From Cercospora beticola (Eukaryota > Ascomycota > Dothideomycetes > Mycosphaerellales > Mycosphaerellaceae), in the NCBI RefSeq assembly GCF_033473495.1, contig NC_088943.1:62001-126000 (forward strand): a DNA stretch of 64,000 bases. The letters run 5' to 3'. This document shows, in pieces, positions 44,130 through 56,368 of this stretch. The stretch's first letter is position 1; the number at the start of each line of letters is the position of its first letter. The notes beneath the pieces were generated by a model that saw nothing but the letters and a program-made list of their open reading frames with translations, was not told the origin of the DNA and ran no database searches. The position numbers and the translations under genes are program-made.

Positions 44130-45558
44130 GGTCGCGGTATCCAGGTGGTGCAAAGAAAGGGCAGAGCTTGCGGCAACGACCTTCAAAGAAGTACAACCGG
44201 GCGCGGAGATGATCTGGCCATCATATAGAGCAAACAAAGGTACACCAGATCGATGCCTCGGTGCTCGCGTCGCATCGCCGCCGCAGCATCTCCAGAAAAG
44301 TGGCTGCTTGGCGACGCTGGAGTCCCCACGAACCTCAAAGCTTAAAGCGAGACCGTGCAGGGTCAAGCCAGGCCTCGGCCAGTGCGTTCGTTTCCACACC
44401 TGACCTGCAGCGAATCACGCGAGCGAGCGGATGCTTTGTTGCTCAAAGAAGACTCATCGCCGCCCAGCAGGCTTTCACTAACGCCGATCGATTGGGTCTG
44501 GTGCCAGCTGCTTCGGGACTCCCCTCATCATGCGCCAGCGATCATTGGTTGTGCTTCCGGAGCGAGGAATGCTCGCTGTGCCGTTATGATTGGATCTTTC
44601 GTACGCCAATGCCATCCCTTGCAAACAGAACAAAGCGTGATGAACGTCGCTATTCCGTGGTTCAAGTTATGCAGCGACAGGGTAGACTGCAGCGTCGCCC
44701 TGCTGGCATATACGAGTGCAATCAATTCCACTCGGTGACAGCGTGTCGCAGTGTTTGATGAAGGATGATGCATCGGACATGGGAGCTCAATTGACTTTGC
44801 GACCGCTGTTGCTGGTCTGATTTGGTACACGGCCCGCCTGGCTGGGACGATAAGAAGCCAACAAGCACAACCAACTCGGCCCAAGACGTGGGTTGTTGCG
44901 CTTCGAGAACAACTGTGTCTGAGAACAGACTGGAGAAACCTCAAAGTGCGACTTCCGAAGTCTCGAAGACCGGTACTCTCCGGCCCAGAAGCGTCCAGCG
45001 TACACTCTCCGCAGTGGCTGTGAAGCTGGCCCCTCGGAAGAGCTCCAAAGTAGAACCTGCCTCGGACGACCTGTAGACCGCGTGCGCTAGTGGCAATTTC
45101 TGGACCTCAGCGCATGTGACAGCTGTGAATTTTATGCTGATGTATGAGGATTGATGCTCGCGAATACGCTGCTCGGTTTCGTACGACCGCGCGTTCCGAC
45201 ATCACACTTACCGGCTCACCACGGCATCGCAACGACGACGATCGAGCTGCTAGCAATGCAGCGCGTGAAAGAATGATGTACAGCTCCACCACGAACGGAC
45301 ATTCGGATCAAGAGAAACGCGAGAGTGCGCGATTATGTTCCAGTCAAGCGGCAGTCAATATGTCGACGAGAAGTTCTCGCAGAGTGGTCATTGCAGCTTC
45401 ATCTTGCAAATGTCGAGCTCATCGGCAGAGGCTTCGGCTGTTTGGGAAGAAGTTGTACCGGCAGTCCCAGCTCTGATTGAGAGTAGTGTCGACATTGACG
45501 TCTCGGGAAAGAAAGAGATGTTCGTTGGCAATTGCTCGGAAGCTGAGGATATCGTTGA
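44130..45558. other. Intergenic, no supported gene
   Basis: Small ORFs on both strands without domains (best 44261-44758, plus). Contains the MFS promoter and the 3' region of the second double-BTB gene. Confidence 0.35.
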
Positions 45559-47960
45559 TCATCCCCGTTCGAAGTACTTCTTGGCGAAGGCGCCGTATTT
45601 GGCAATGTACTCATCTTGGCTTCTTACCTCTAAAGCCGTATACCACGTTTGGAGCGCCTCCCGACAGTTCACCTTGTCGAACTCGGTCTTGTGGTTGTGG
45701 TATTTGCAGAGATTGGTACGCCATGGTGTGTTCAAACATGTGATGTCCCTATCGTGCTTGAGCACAGCCTTGATAAATGCAGCGTAGAACTCCTTGGGGT
45801 ACGATTCGAGCGCATCTGTGTCCATCGGGTTTGTAGACCAACACCAGACGGCCTCATCAACCACAAAGCCACACATTGCGGAGCTGGACGGCAGTGAGCT
45901 GTAGATTTTGTCGACCAGCTCGTGATGCAAGGATAAGAGACGCCAACCGTCTTCGCGTGTCCTGGCCAGAAGCGTCATGATATCGTTTCGTAGTTTCTCG
46001 ACGCCTCTGCGGTCCGCGAAAGCGAACAGATCCACTAGCATCGACTGTTGGCGGGGATGAAGAGCAAGGCCTCCGCCGAACTCCTCGTCGTCATCATCAC
46101 TGTCTTCGTCATCAGACGCCTCGGATCCTGCTTCGGATGGCGAGTCAAGGGCCGGTTTGGCGTCTTGATTTTGCACAGTATTCAAAGCATCGGCGACGCT
46201 GTCCTTGCTGGCGCTTGCTGGCGCATTTTCCTTCGGCGAGACTGTCTCGAGAATGAATTCTATCTCATCCTGGTAATCATCAAGATCGCTGTAGTCACCA
46301 GCGCGAGGAAGGCAGAGCTTTTGTTCATACAGCCAGTTCATGAACAACGAGAAGTCTCGAACGGTTTCTTCGTGTAAGTCGACCTTGCTCTCCTGCGCTT
46401 CCTTAAAGACAGACCAGGAGATAGGAAAGGCGCCTGCGAAATAATCCGAGTGTTTGCAGACCAAGCCTTTGTGCACAGTGAAAAGTAATCTTTCGGGGCC
46501 CACTGTAACGGTGAGTACACCTCCGTACAGGTCACTGCGATTGTCAGTTGGTTCCGTGGCTTCTCGCTGAAGCGAGACTTACTGAGTCGAGCTGTTCAAG
46601 ATCTTTCGCCCTGTCCGATCAACAAGTTCTTTCTGACACGCTGTAGCTTCTGCCATGGTGCGATGGGCGTGCGCTTCGCACACCTGCCGCCTGTGCTCTT
46701 TCTTTTGCTGGTTCTTTGAAAGCTTTGGTCCTTCGGGCTTCTCTCGCTGCTTGAGAATCTCTTTGAGAACATTCTGCCCATACTCTCTGGGAAAGTCGCC
46801 GAGGCTTGCAACCACATTGCGGGAAGTCATGCGACGACAACACTCATATACGATTTGCATATGTATCGGATCTCCACGGGAAACGTTGTCCACCAAGAAA
46901 GATATGGCCCCTCTGGACGCTGTTTTGCCGTTCTGGTCGTTCTGCACGAATAGCGTGGTCACAACTAAGTTGGCAACATCTTGGATTTTCTCGTCACAAG
47001 CAAACTTGTAGAGTCGCACCAAGTCAATGTCGTGAACCTGATCGACAGAGATCTTCGAGCCCGCTACCATGCGCCGCATATTTTCTGGTTCGAAATCTTC
47101 TGGATGATCGCGACACGAAAGCGGCAGAGCAATAATTTGGCCCGTGTACAGCCAGCTTGCAAAGAGGCGGAACGTGGACTTCGCACATGATGTCAAGATG
47201 GCCTCTTGCCGCTGATCCTCGTCGGAAATGTTGTGCAGCAAGTTCTCGTCGATCAGTTTGTCGTAAAAGGCATCGGCTCGCTCACGCAGCACGGACGTGT
47301 GAATCCAGAATTCGCTTTCCCGTATCCCTTTGCCCACACGGAATCGAAGTGCTTGGAAATATTCTTCGAATACGGAGCTCTCGAACCAGTACTCAGCAGC
47401 TTCTTGTACGGTTCGCAGATTTGGGACATCCGAGTCGCTTACTTCATCGCAAATTTTGGGAGAGCCTCCTGCTTCGTCCTGCTCGAGGACTGTCGTGGCT
47501 GGCTCCTGCTCAGTGATCTCCGGTTCAGCTTGTACCCTCAGCGGCAACGCCGCGTCGACTTCATTTGGACCAGTGTCTTCACTGGGCGGCGCAGCCGCCT
47601 TTGATGCTTCTGGCTCCGCAGCGGTCTGGGGTTCCTGGCCGCATGGTTGTGGCGGAGTTACTTCTTTGGCAGGCTCAACAGGCGAGGCGGAGTCCAAATT
47701 TTCAGCCGGCGGTTGATGGTAGCTGGCTCGACTGGAACATTGCCCTCATCGGGTCCAGTCACTTCTGATGTCGTACAGGTCGCGGACTCCAGCTGAGAAG
47801 ATGTTTCCGTTGCCGTAGATATCACCGTTGCTTGGACATTGCAAGTAAAAGTGAAGTTTGTGCTGACTGCAGCTGCAGCTGTCAGAGGTTCAAGCGAGGC
47901 ATCAGAAGTCCGAGCTGCGACTGCGATTGTAGTCTTGTTATCTTGCCCAGCTTCCTCCAT
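45559..47960 (-). CDS. Second protein with two BTB/POZ domains (5' end unresolved)
   Basis: Well-supported exons: from about 47745 down to 46583, then 46534-45559, joined by a 48 nt intron (GTAAGT..CGCAG, phase 2) at the same place relative to the second BTB as in the gene at 5684. BTB 1 includes FWIHTSVLRERADAFYDKL, FRLFASWLYTGQI and LVRLYKFACDEKIQDVAN. BTB 2 includes LLFTVHKGLVCKHSDYFAG, FSLFMNWLYEQKLCL and LVDLFAFADRRGVEKLRN, with an acidic EDSDDDDEEF insertion. The acidic/Pro-rich N-terminus is open in one frame from 47745, but the nearest ATG (47960, MEEAGQDNK) is in another frame. Either an unrecognised intron or a frameshift lies at 47660-47800. It is paralogous to 5684-8659; partners are unknown. 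Confidence 0.75.
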
Positions 47961-48357
47961 TGTGGCTGCCTGATGATGCAGCTTACGCCAATCGAAGAGG
48001 AAGGGGTCCCAACGAAAGTCGCATCCAGATGCGTGTGGAAGTTCAGCCTGACCGGGATGTACGGCTGATCGACCCGACGCGTGATGTTCGCGTTTCCAGC
48101 AGATGTGGATGCAGCGCGACAGAAGCATCACGGTACGACGAGAATTATATGCGCTCCCAAGAGACGATGCTCGTTTGACCTTCGTTCACTCATTATTCAT
48201 ACGTTGAGCGCGTAATCGCATATCATCTAGAGGTCCGCAGCGTCTAGCTCATCTGCTCCACTGCCGGTATTGCCCACCCTCCGAACGCCTCGCTATGTCT
48301 TATGGAAGCAAAAGCACACTCAAACAACCCATATCCATGCCCAGAGCATGTGGCTGG
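47961..48357. other. Short spacer, nothing seen
   Basis: Between the start of the second double-BTB gene and the 3' end of CSN1. It must include the BTB promoter. No motif recognised. Confidence 0.4.
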
Positions 48358-49870
48358 CTAGAAGCCACCTCCTCGATACTCTGACCATCCACCCTTAGCC
48401 TTTGGTATTTCCAAGCCCGCCAGAGCCATGTTGACCTTGTGCAGCCGCAACAGCAGTGTTCGCTCCACCTCTTCCGCGGTCTTCTTCGCTTCATGGTGCG
48501 TAGCGGCACGGATCTCCGTTCGAGGAGCGATCAGGATACCGTTGACGACATCCAGCCTTGCATCGAGCCTTCCGCTCTGGATCATGCCCAGGATTTCGAG
48601 CTCCATAGCGTTCGGTGCATTGGAAATGGGGGGAAAGGTGTTGGCCAGCGCGGCGAGGCTGACCTCGGAGAAGGGCGAAAAGTATGCAGTGATGCTGCAC
48701 TCGCGGATGTGGGCGAACAGCTGGTCGACGTGCGAGCCAGGGTAGTTGCTCGCTTTCGCGCCGAGGAAGATGTCCATACTCCAATCACTGTAGTATCGTC
48801 GCAGTGTCTCGATGCACGCTTGGTACTTGGCTGTCGTGTACAGTGTGATGGCCTTGCGCATGTGCGGCTCCAGTTCGAGGAAAGCTCGAAACGGCCCTCC
48901 CAGCACGCGCTCCATAAGCTCATCGCGGGTCATGGTCGCCAGGGCGCACAGCCCACCGTAAATCGCAACATCATTGGCATTGGCCACGGTGCGCTCGAAG
49001 TTCTGGCCCAGTACCACTCCTGAGTTGTGGAAGTCGAAGGGCGTCTGCAGAAACGCCGCTGCAGCCTGATAGTACTCACTGTGCCCTAAGTGTGCGATGC
49101 CCGTGCCAACGTGGTAGATCGGTATTACCTGCTTCATCTCTTCTTCCTTGCTCCCGCTATTCCTTAGCCGCGTTGCGTTGGCGAGAAGCCCTCCAAATTG
49201 TGTATTGGCCAAGCCGCCGTTCAGCTGCGCCTGCACTGCTTGCAGCACCGATGTGTAGATCAATCGCAGGTACATGCTGTTCATGTGCGTGGGCATGGTG
49301 CAGTAGTCGCGCATCTTTCCAAATGCCTGAAACGCCGCATTGTAACCGGAAGTGCTCACTGACTGCGGATTTGAGGGATCTGGGATCGGCCCTCCGGTCT
49401 CAAGCAGGTGTGTGGCCAGATCTTCTTGACCCATGCGAATGCTTTCGCGGATCAGGTTATTCTTATACCCCCTCAGCTCACTCTCCAAACGACTCTGCTC
49501 CCGTCGATTCTCCTCGTCCTTTTGCGATGCCCAATCCACATCCACGCCAGCCAGATCTGACAGGCCAAGGTTACCAGCGAGCTCGGTCAGGCGATTGTAG
49601 AGTTGGACGTCTCGGCCGGCTTTAGCTTTGGCGAGGGCCATGGTGAGGGCTTGGTGCGAGAGCGAGGGACATCGAATTGCGATATGTGCGAGGCGGAAGG
49701 CGAGCAGCGTGCCTATATCACGCATGTCAGTGGATGTGGTCTTGCAATGCAGCAGGTGGCACACCTTCGTAGTTGTTGGCCCAGTTCTCGAGATCGAAGG
49801 TCGGCGGAGGCAGATTGCCCATCTCCACAGCGACAGGCTCGCTCGCCGGAGCACTGCCTTTGCGCGCCAT
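48358..49870 (-). CDS. csnA: COP9 signalosome complex subunit 1
   Basis: Exons 49870-49765 and 49712-48358 (intron 52 nt, phase 1) give 486 aa, the usual CSN1 length. Diagnostic stretches are NWANNYEG at the exon junction, KAKAGRDVQLYNRL, ESELRGYKNNLIRESIRMG, GKMRDYCTMPTHM, NDVAIYGGLCALATMTRDEL and the PCI domain (FRAFLELEPHMRKAI ... IRECSITAYFSPFSEVSL ... LEILGMIQSGRLDARLD). The N-terminus is somewhat shorter than in animals. CSN1 is a scaffold subunit of the nuclear complex that removes NEDD8 from cullins. In filamentous fungi it affects light responses, development and secondary metabolism. It is a conserved housekeeping gene and a useful orthology anchor for placing this contig. Confidence 0.93.
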
Positions 49871-50437
49871 GTTGGAAGTGCAGTTGATGTGGATGTCTGG
49901 TTGGAGGATGTGTTTGGAGTTCGTCGGCTGCAATCAAGCTGTCAGGCACCGGCGCGATGATGTTCCGATGTGGGGTCATTTTCGCATGCGTCACTTCCTC
50001 CCTTCTTCGTTCACTTCTGCATTGTCTACGGAAATCGCATCGCCGGCATGTCAATGACTCTTGTGCATCGGACCTCGAATATTCCTCTGAAATATCGTGA
50101 TCCACGTGACCATCTGAAGCGACGCGGACGCGCTCGGATGCCTGCACGAGTGAAGAGGGACGGGGCATGGTTTGCGGGCAATATATTAGACAGTCTAAAA
50201 GCTTTGCGGCTGTGCCTGCATCGTGTATCTCTTGCAGATCAAGTATACTGCTACTGCCCGATCATCGACCCACCTCAAGCATCTCCTTGCCTCTCAATCG
50301 GACGCAAAAGCAATCCCAAGAATCCGAGAACCCACCAATGCGCATAATTCGTTTCTCCAAGCACCACGAGAAGACAATTCCTCCCGCGTAGTTCCATGCG
50401 CCACCTCTGAGATATCGCTGACATTGGAGTCACTCCC
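49871..50437. promoter_or_regulatory. CSN1 upstream region
   Basis: 567 bp between the CSN1 start and the 3' end of the MARVEL-like gene. No ORF or motif that I can support. Confidence 0.35.
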
Positions 50438-51293
50438 TTACAGCTCATGTCCGACTGGGCCAGAAGTAGAGCGCTTGCCGCTGGCTCGACCACTGAAGAA
50501 AGCGAGGGCCGAGGCGACGAGCGTAGCCAGTAGCCCAATGAAGAGGAAGGCCGTGGCGGCTCTGGCGCGAGAACATGGTGGTAAGGTCAAGATATGCTCC
50601 TTGGGTGGCGAGTCGCATGGGATCACGTCGCCGGCGTATTTGACGGCAGAGGTCTAGTCATTTGGTCAGAGATGTCCTCCACAATGATACGTGTTGTTCA
50701 CTTACCACTCCACCAGCCAAGAAGAAGAGAGCAGCGAGCACGTCGAGGATGGTGGTCACCAAGGCCACGATCTTCTTTTCTCCGAGCGATGTGACCGTGG
50801 CAATGATGCCGATCGCAGCACTCAGCAGCCCGACTACCCCAACGCAAGCAGAGAAAGCGTGTACTGGCGTCCATGGATCGATCGCTTTGCCGCAGTCGCG
50901 TTTGGCGTAATAGTCGTGACACAAGCCCAGGAAGTGCTTCAGGTGCTTGTAGATGGAGATGGAGAGGCCGAGAACGATGGCCGCGGAGAAGAACTGCGAT
51001 CGCATTAGTATCGCTGTCTCAGCAGGCGCGCTGGCGCCGACTTGAATCCAAAGTCGAACGAACGAGCTGAGAACCGCGACTGGCCGCGGAGAAAGAAGGC
51101 TGTCGATGCCACATACCTGAACACAGCGCGCAACCAGCGAGCCCAACTTCTTCTTCTCCATGATCTTGGTGTTGCCCTCGAGTATCGCTTGCGAACCCGA
51201 TGTGGGTGGGTGGATAGACGACGCAGCCGGCGACGGAGGCGGAACGAAAAGAGGTGCAGGTTTGTTGTTGTCGAAGAAACGGAATTTCCGCAT
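50438..51293 (-). CDS. Four-span MARVEL-like membrane protein
   Basis: Exons 51293-51117, 50993-50706 and 50653-50438 (introns 123 and 52 nt, all phase 0) give 226 aa. The ATG at 51293 (MRKFRFFDNN) is used because the upstream frame has no earlier ATG. After a Pro-rich N-terminus come ARCVQFFSAAIVLGLSISIYKH, VHAFSACVGVVGLLSAAIGIIATVTS, KIVALVTTILDVLAALFFLAGGV, a Cys-containing loop, and a last span ATAFLFIGLLATLVASALAFF, i.e. four helices as in MARVEL proteins of fungal plasma membranes. The tail is short and basic. A role in membrane organisation is family knowledge only. Confidence 0.75.
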
Positions 51294-52403
51294 GCTCGAG
51301 CGAGAAGAATTGAACGAGCCAAGCGAGTGTTTGTTCTCATGCACGGTTCACTTTAGCGTCGCGCTAAAGCCCACATGCGCGTTGCCTTCACTTCTATTCT
51401 CACTGCTGTTTTAACAGCGCTGATGACGACGCAGATACCGTGGGAGACGAAGAGTTGTCTAGACAAGGACATTGTCCTACTCTTTCGTCGCAGAGTTGGT
51501 TGCACAGCGCGACTTCCGTGTCTGTGTGATTGCAAACACTTGCTGCTGCCCGCGGGCTGTGCCATGCGAACGGGGAAGAATGTCGTCCAAGAAACTTGGT
51601 TCCTGTTGTGTCTCATTCCGAGCGGTTCTGGAGATTATGGACTGCGCTGTGGAGATGCTTTGCGCTGTGCGGAGGAACGACCGGTCCCATCGTCAGGAGA
51701 AGGTGGTCGCATCCCAGTCCGATTCAGGTGGCACAACTGTGTTCATGTTTGAGCTGAGCAGCAGAGAAGCATGCAATCGCGTGGAGAATGGTAGTACTCC
51801 GGGTCGCATGCGTGCTTCGGATCTACCTCTCGTACGATGGAAGTGACATGAAGTCCAACATTAGAGCGCTGCTGTCAAAGGCAAAGCATCCCCTCACTCT
51901 CTGGATTATCCAACACGTGCAATGAGCAGGCTTATCGCGAATTTTTGACTGTGTTCACTCGACACGCTTTCGGAAATTGCCCTCGAATGTCTCCAGCACT
52001 TGAAAAACGATTTTGTATCTTATCAGAGTGCCTGCAAGCTTGCTAAAGACATTGAACAAAATTGTGGATTTTCCTGAGCGCTGACTCTCCTGAGCTGTAC
52101 GATCTCGAATCTTGGGTAAACCGAGTCTCATTGAGCTGGGAATGTTCCAATCCAAAGTCGCGACGCACGAACTCAGAAAATTTCGAGAACGTGCCAAGAA
52201 ACAGGACTGTCGCAGACCATAGATTCGCCAATGTCGTTCCCTGTGCCAAAGTCAGCATGGGAGGTCTCGCCCAAATAACTTCACCACCATCCTTGACCGA
52301 CTGCAAGCTGGTCAGCAGGGACCTGCGCACTTTTCCAAAATCGAACTTGCGTTTCGCCCAGGCTGCTGGCAGCCAGCATTTAGTGATATACTCCCATGTC
52401 CGA
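51294..52403. other. Intergenic, no supported gene
   Basis: About 1.1 kb. ORFs of 110-173 codons exist on both strands but with no domain. Likely promoter of the MARVEL-like gene plus the 3' flank of the S28 gene. Confidence 0.35.
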
Positions 52404-54094
52404 TCAGCCACGATAATCTTTCCTCTTCTTCGGCCACTCTTTCACCCAAACCTCCAACTGCTTGACAATCCTCTTCTGGACTCTCCTCACGCGCTTATTT
52501 TCGATACCATTCCAAATACTCATATCACTGCAATGGAAGCCACCCGGGACAATCTCGACAGGCACTTGTGGAGTACTCTGTAATGGTCCTCCAGGCAGGA
52601 CTTCAGCGTCTGCCGAGACACTTGCCTCACGCCAGGGATCGAATTCGCCGTTGACAAAGATCAGGCGGCTCGTATTGATATTGCTCCAGCCACCCGTGTA
52701 TGCATTGACATCCGCTTCTGTGCGGCCTGCTGCGAGGCCATATGTCTCTCCATTGGGGCCTGGGGGGAACATGAGACCGCATTGCCGCAAGGCGTAGTCT
52801 GTTGTCAAAAGACGTGACACTAAAGTAGGTCGACCTGGAGGGCTTCCGTTGTGCCAGTAGCCGAAAGGCTCGTTGCAGGTCATCCAGATCCACTGACGGT
52901 TGACCTGATTCGCCGGCGAAGTGTCAGTAAAGAGAGGAGAGGAAGCATTGTATGTGTCGTAGCACCGTGTGTTGTTGGTGGTGTTGAATTCGGCATATTT
53001 GTACGTCGATGAGCAGAAGTCAGGAAGTTTGACGTCTTTCCACCAGGCGGCGTAGCCATTGAGAGCTTTTTCGAGACCCACACCTTCTGGACCCGGGATG
53101 GTGATCTTCCGTTTTTTCGCATTGACAGCATTCTCGATGTAATCACACCACTTCCAAAAGCCTGTATCATCGCCGAACTGGTTGCCTTGCCAAGACCATG
53201 GGGCCAAAGCTAGGGCAGCCATGAAATCGTCGTTGTGCTCAACGTCCTGCATGCCGAAACGAGATTTGAGAGCACGCTGCTCTTCCTTGGAGCCGTGCGT
53301 CAGGATGCCGTCCATATGTTCGATGACGAGTGATACATCCTTGCTGCAGTTCTGAGGCATGCCTTGCTGTATGGGCAGATAGTAGGCCCAGTAGTCTGAG
53401 ATGGCCTGCACAGGCGCGCTCGAAGCAAGGTATGCCCAGAAAGTTCCTGGGTCGACTCGTGCAACAGCTGCCGTGAGTACACCGGCATAACTGCCGCCCA
53501 TCATTACCCACGGCACGTCTTGAGCATTGCTCCCGCCTTTCGGAGCAAATGGCAATTGTACTTCGCGAGCGAAGTGAGTGACGTCTTTGATGCTGTTCTC
53601 CAGCGTGAGATATGTTAAATTCGCAGTGCTCAGATCCGTGAAGGGACTGCTGTTGCCCCAATAGCGGTGTTCAAGCACAATCGTGGCTGCCCCAATGCGC
53701 TCCGCCAGGTGGCCCGTCATCTGAAAGGAGGTTAGCCATCTATTCGTTGCATTGGTCTCGCCCGGCGTGTAGAAGACTACTGGCGACCCGGGACCCTTCC
53801 AGTGTGTCGTATCGTAAAAGTAGAGCTGGTCAAAGGTGCCCAGATCTGGATTCTTGTGATCGATCAGCTGCTTGAACGTGCTGTGATGGTGCCTTGGCTT
53901 GAGAGCCACTTTGCCACCTGGCAGATCCGGTTGATGTCCCCAGGCTGCTACTGTGTTAGGTGCCGTCTCGATCGGACGCAGGGAATGCTTATTGTCTGCT
54001 TCGTTGGATTCTCACCCGCGGGAGGAGACTCACCAGCCATGGCTCGGCCATTCACAGACAGCGTGGCTGCGACCAATAATATAGAGAATTTCAT
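52404..54094 (-). CDS. Secreted serine carboxypeptidase of family S28
   Basis: Exons 54094-54034 and 53950-52404 (intron 83 nt, phase 1) give 515 aa. The signal peptide (MKFSILLVAATLSVNGRAMA) is encoded almost exactly by exon 1. FKQLIDHKNPDLGTFDQLYF and ERIGAATIVLEHRYWGNSSP are typical of S28 (lysosomal Pro-X carboxypeptidase / fungal acid prolyl peptidase). The nucleophile is Ser in MMGGSYAGVLTA, the acid is Asp in NGEFDPW, and the base is His in GGFHCSD. Several N-glycosylation sites (NSS, NLT, NTT, NTS) fit secretion. It probably trims proline-containing peptides outside the cell or in the vacuole. Confidence 0.9.
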
Positions 54095-56368
54095 CGTTAC
54101 CCGTTACCGTAGACGGACCAGCAGAATATCTGGCAGTGTGCTGTTCTCGATGTTGCTTCGTGAAAGCAGAGAGGGGGAAGGACTGAGTGGTAGTTCCGTG
54201 CAAAAAGAAACAAAAAAATCCAGCTGTCGCTGTCACGTAGATTTCAATTCACGGTCCGTGCCGATACGCACCGAGTGAAGTTACCACACAGTGAGGGACG
54301 AACGCTCCACTATCACAATCAACTGCAACCACGAATGTCGAGGATGAGTTAGTTCCACAGCTCACCAATCACGCACGGTTTAGGTCATGGACATTCCATC
54401 TCCGGCTTGGTACAGTGCTGCCCATGTATAGACTCCAGGATTCGCAAGAGCTTATTTCAACGTGCCATCTTCTCATGCGCCAGCTAACACTCTCCGTCAC
54501 AACAGTGCATCGAATGTTGTCCTGTCGTGGCAGCCCGCATGTCCAGGGTTGTTGACGCAGCCAGAGAGCGCTGAACGCCTTCCCTCCATCTTGTGCGATG
54601 TGCTTGCAAGTTGTCGCGACAGCATCGGTGCTACTTTCGCCTTGTCGAATCGAACTCGTGCGAGGCTGGCAATGTCGCGGTGGGAGCTGGAGATATCAAG
54701 CGATTTCACAACCGGTGCTGGACTTAACGCTTCGCAGCGACGTAGCATGGCAGGTCGCTGTCAGACGCCCGTTGGAGTCGATGGCACAAAAGACCATGTG
54801 AGTTGAAGTCGATGGAGGAATGCAAAGACAGCGCGGCTTTGCGGGTTGAAGAAGAGGAAGATCGCAATGCCCGGCTCGTCGGCTACGCGCTTCCGAGACC
54901 CACCTTCCCGACTTCCTCCTCCGCTCTCGACTTCTCTCCTCTTCCCTCGTGCCAACAGCACCCAGATACCGCGTACCACGCATCTCCTCCAAGCCACGCG
55001 ATCCGCTACCACGTCGCCATGTCTCACAACACTGCAAATCTCCGCCGGAACGAGGCACTTCGCGAGGTTGAAGTGCTCCGCCTTGAGATGACAGACCGGC
55101 TTCGCAGTCCCGTCTGAGGCACAGTCGGAACAGAAGACAGCGAGTTCGCGCGATGCATGCCGCTTCCAGACTACTACACCGCGCACCAGCCGGGTCGATG
55201 GATATCATGGGCAAGACTTGGCCCTTTTCGACATCACTGAGGGAACCGGAGGGGCTCCCGCCGTGCCAGGGCATCTTCGCTGCCTTGCGAAGCCGCAGAC
55301 GCGTTTTGCTTGGCCGAGCCTGTCCAGAACACGTGATACTGGACCAGCCTCGTGACCTTCGAGATGTAACGCGTGCGGTCATCTTTTGTTCTGGACGCTG
55401 ACATGCGAGGCTCACATGGCAGGTCAATTTCGTGCAGAGACAGACGTTGGGGCAATCGTTGGCTCCATGTGATTGCTTGCCTCCTACCACGCACGATTTC
55501 TTCTACAGTGGCGAAAAACTCCGATGAGCCAAGATCGTACTGCATTCACGTGCTGCGCTTTGACACTGCTCCGCTGTTGACGTCTCGAACGGTAGGAGAT
55601 CGCCGCCATCACCTGGTGAGGATGTCTCATCGCGAACTGGCACGCGCAACTCCTTGGCTAGCGAGAGGAGATCCATGGCTTGCCCAGGTGCACAGGAGAA
55701 GTATCACCAGCAACGAATCTGTGGGTGCTATTATCAGTGGGATCGTCACTTGCAGTCCATGGAAGCTGTTCGCCAAGCAAGCTGTAGACCCTCCGCGGCT
55801 TCGGCTCGTGACTTCCGCGTGCCGCCATGACAGCGAGTCCGGCACATACGAGGGCTGATCATGTCGTCGACGATCAAAGACATCCGGTGTGGATAGCTGC
55901 ACTCTGCCCGAACGCTCACGCTACTGTGCAGATGCTCGAGCCGCCGACTCCTGAATTGTGGCACCATGATCCCGTTGCCAAACTTGCAGAAACGTTGTCA
56001 TGGCTGAGACTCTACAGACGCCACACGACTGCCACGCATCCTTTCGCTTGTTGAACCGCAAGAGACGAACGTTTTCCAAAGCCTGCGTTGTGGCTGATCG
56101 ATGCAATCAATGATGGACCCGTCTTGCCGGCACGGGAGACGGGACTGCGAGCTATGCACAATCATCCAGCTGCGAAGCAAGTACGAGCTCACAATAGGAA
56201 CGCCAATACATTGCCCCTGTGCAACGGAAGGCATATATACTGCGGTCATTGCCCACGAATTCATTCTCATCAGCACCAGCACAGTCTTCACAACACTCCT
56301 TCCGCTTACCGCTTCACACTCGTCACAATCACACTTGTACCAAACATCACCCTCACAACTCAACCAAA
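54095..56368. other. Long interval without a supported gene
   Basis: About 2.3 kb. A 264-codon minus ORF (54696-55490) and several others have no domain and an arginine/serine-rich composition typical of random frames. A pyrimidine-rich stretch before an ATG in good context at about 55019 (plus) could mark a gene start, but only 32 codons follow before a stop and I cannot join exons. Confidence 0.35.

Noticed and set aside
54696..55490. 264-codon minus-strand ORF
   Set aside because: Arg/Ser/Cys-rich composition of a random frame, no domain, no conserved motif; other frames are equally open.
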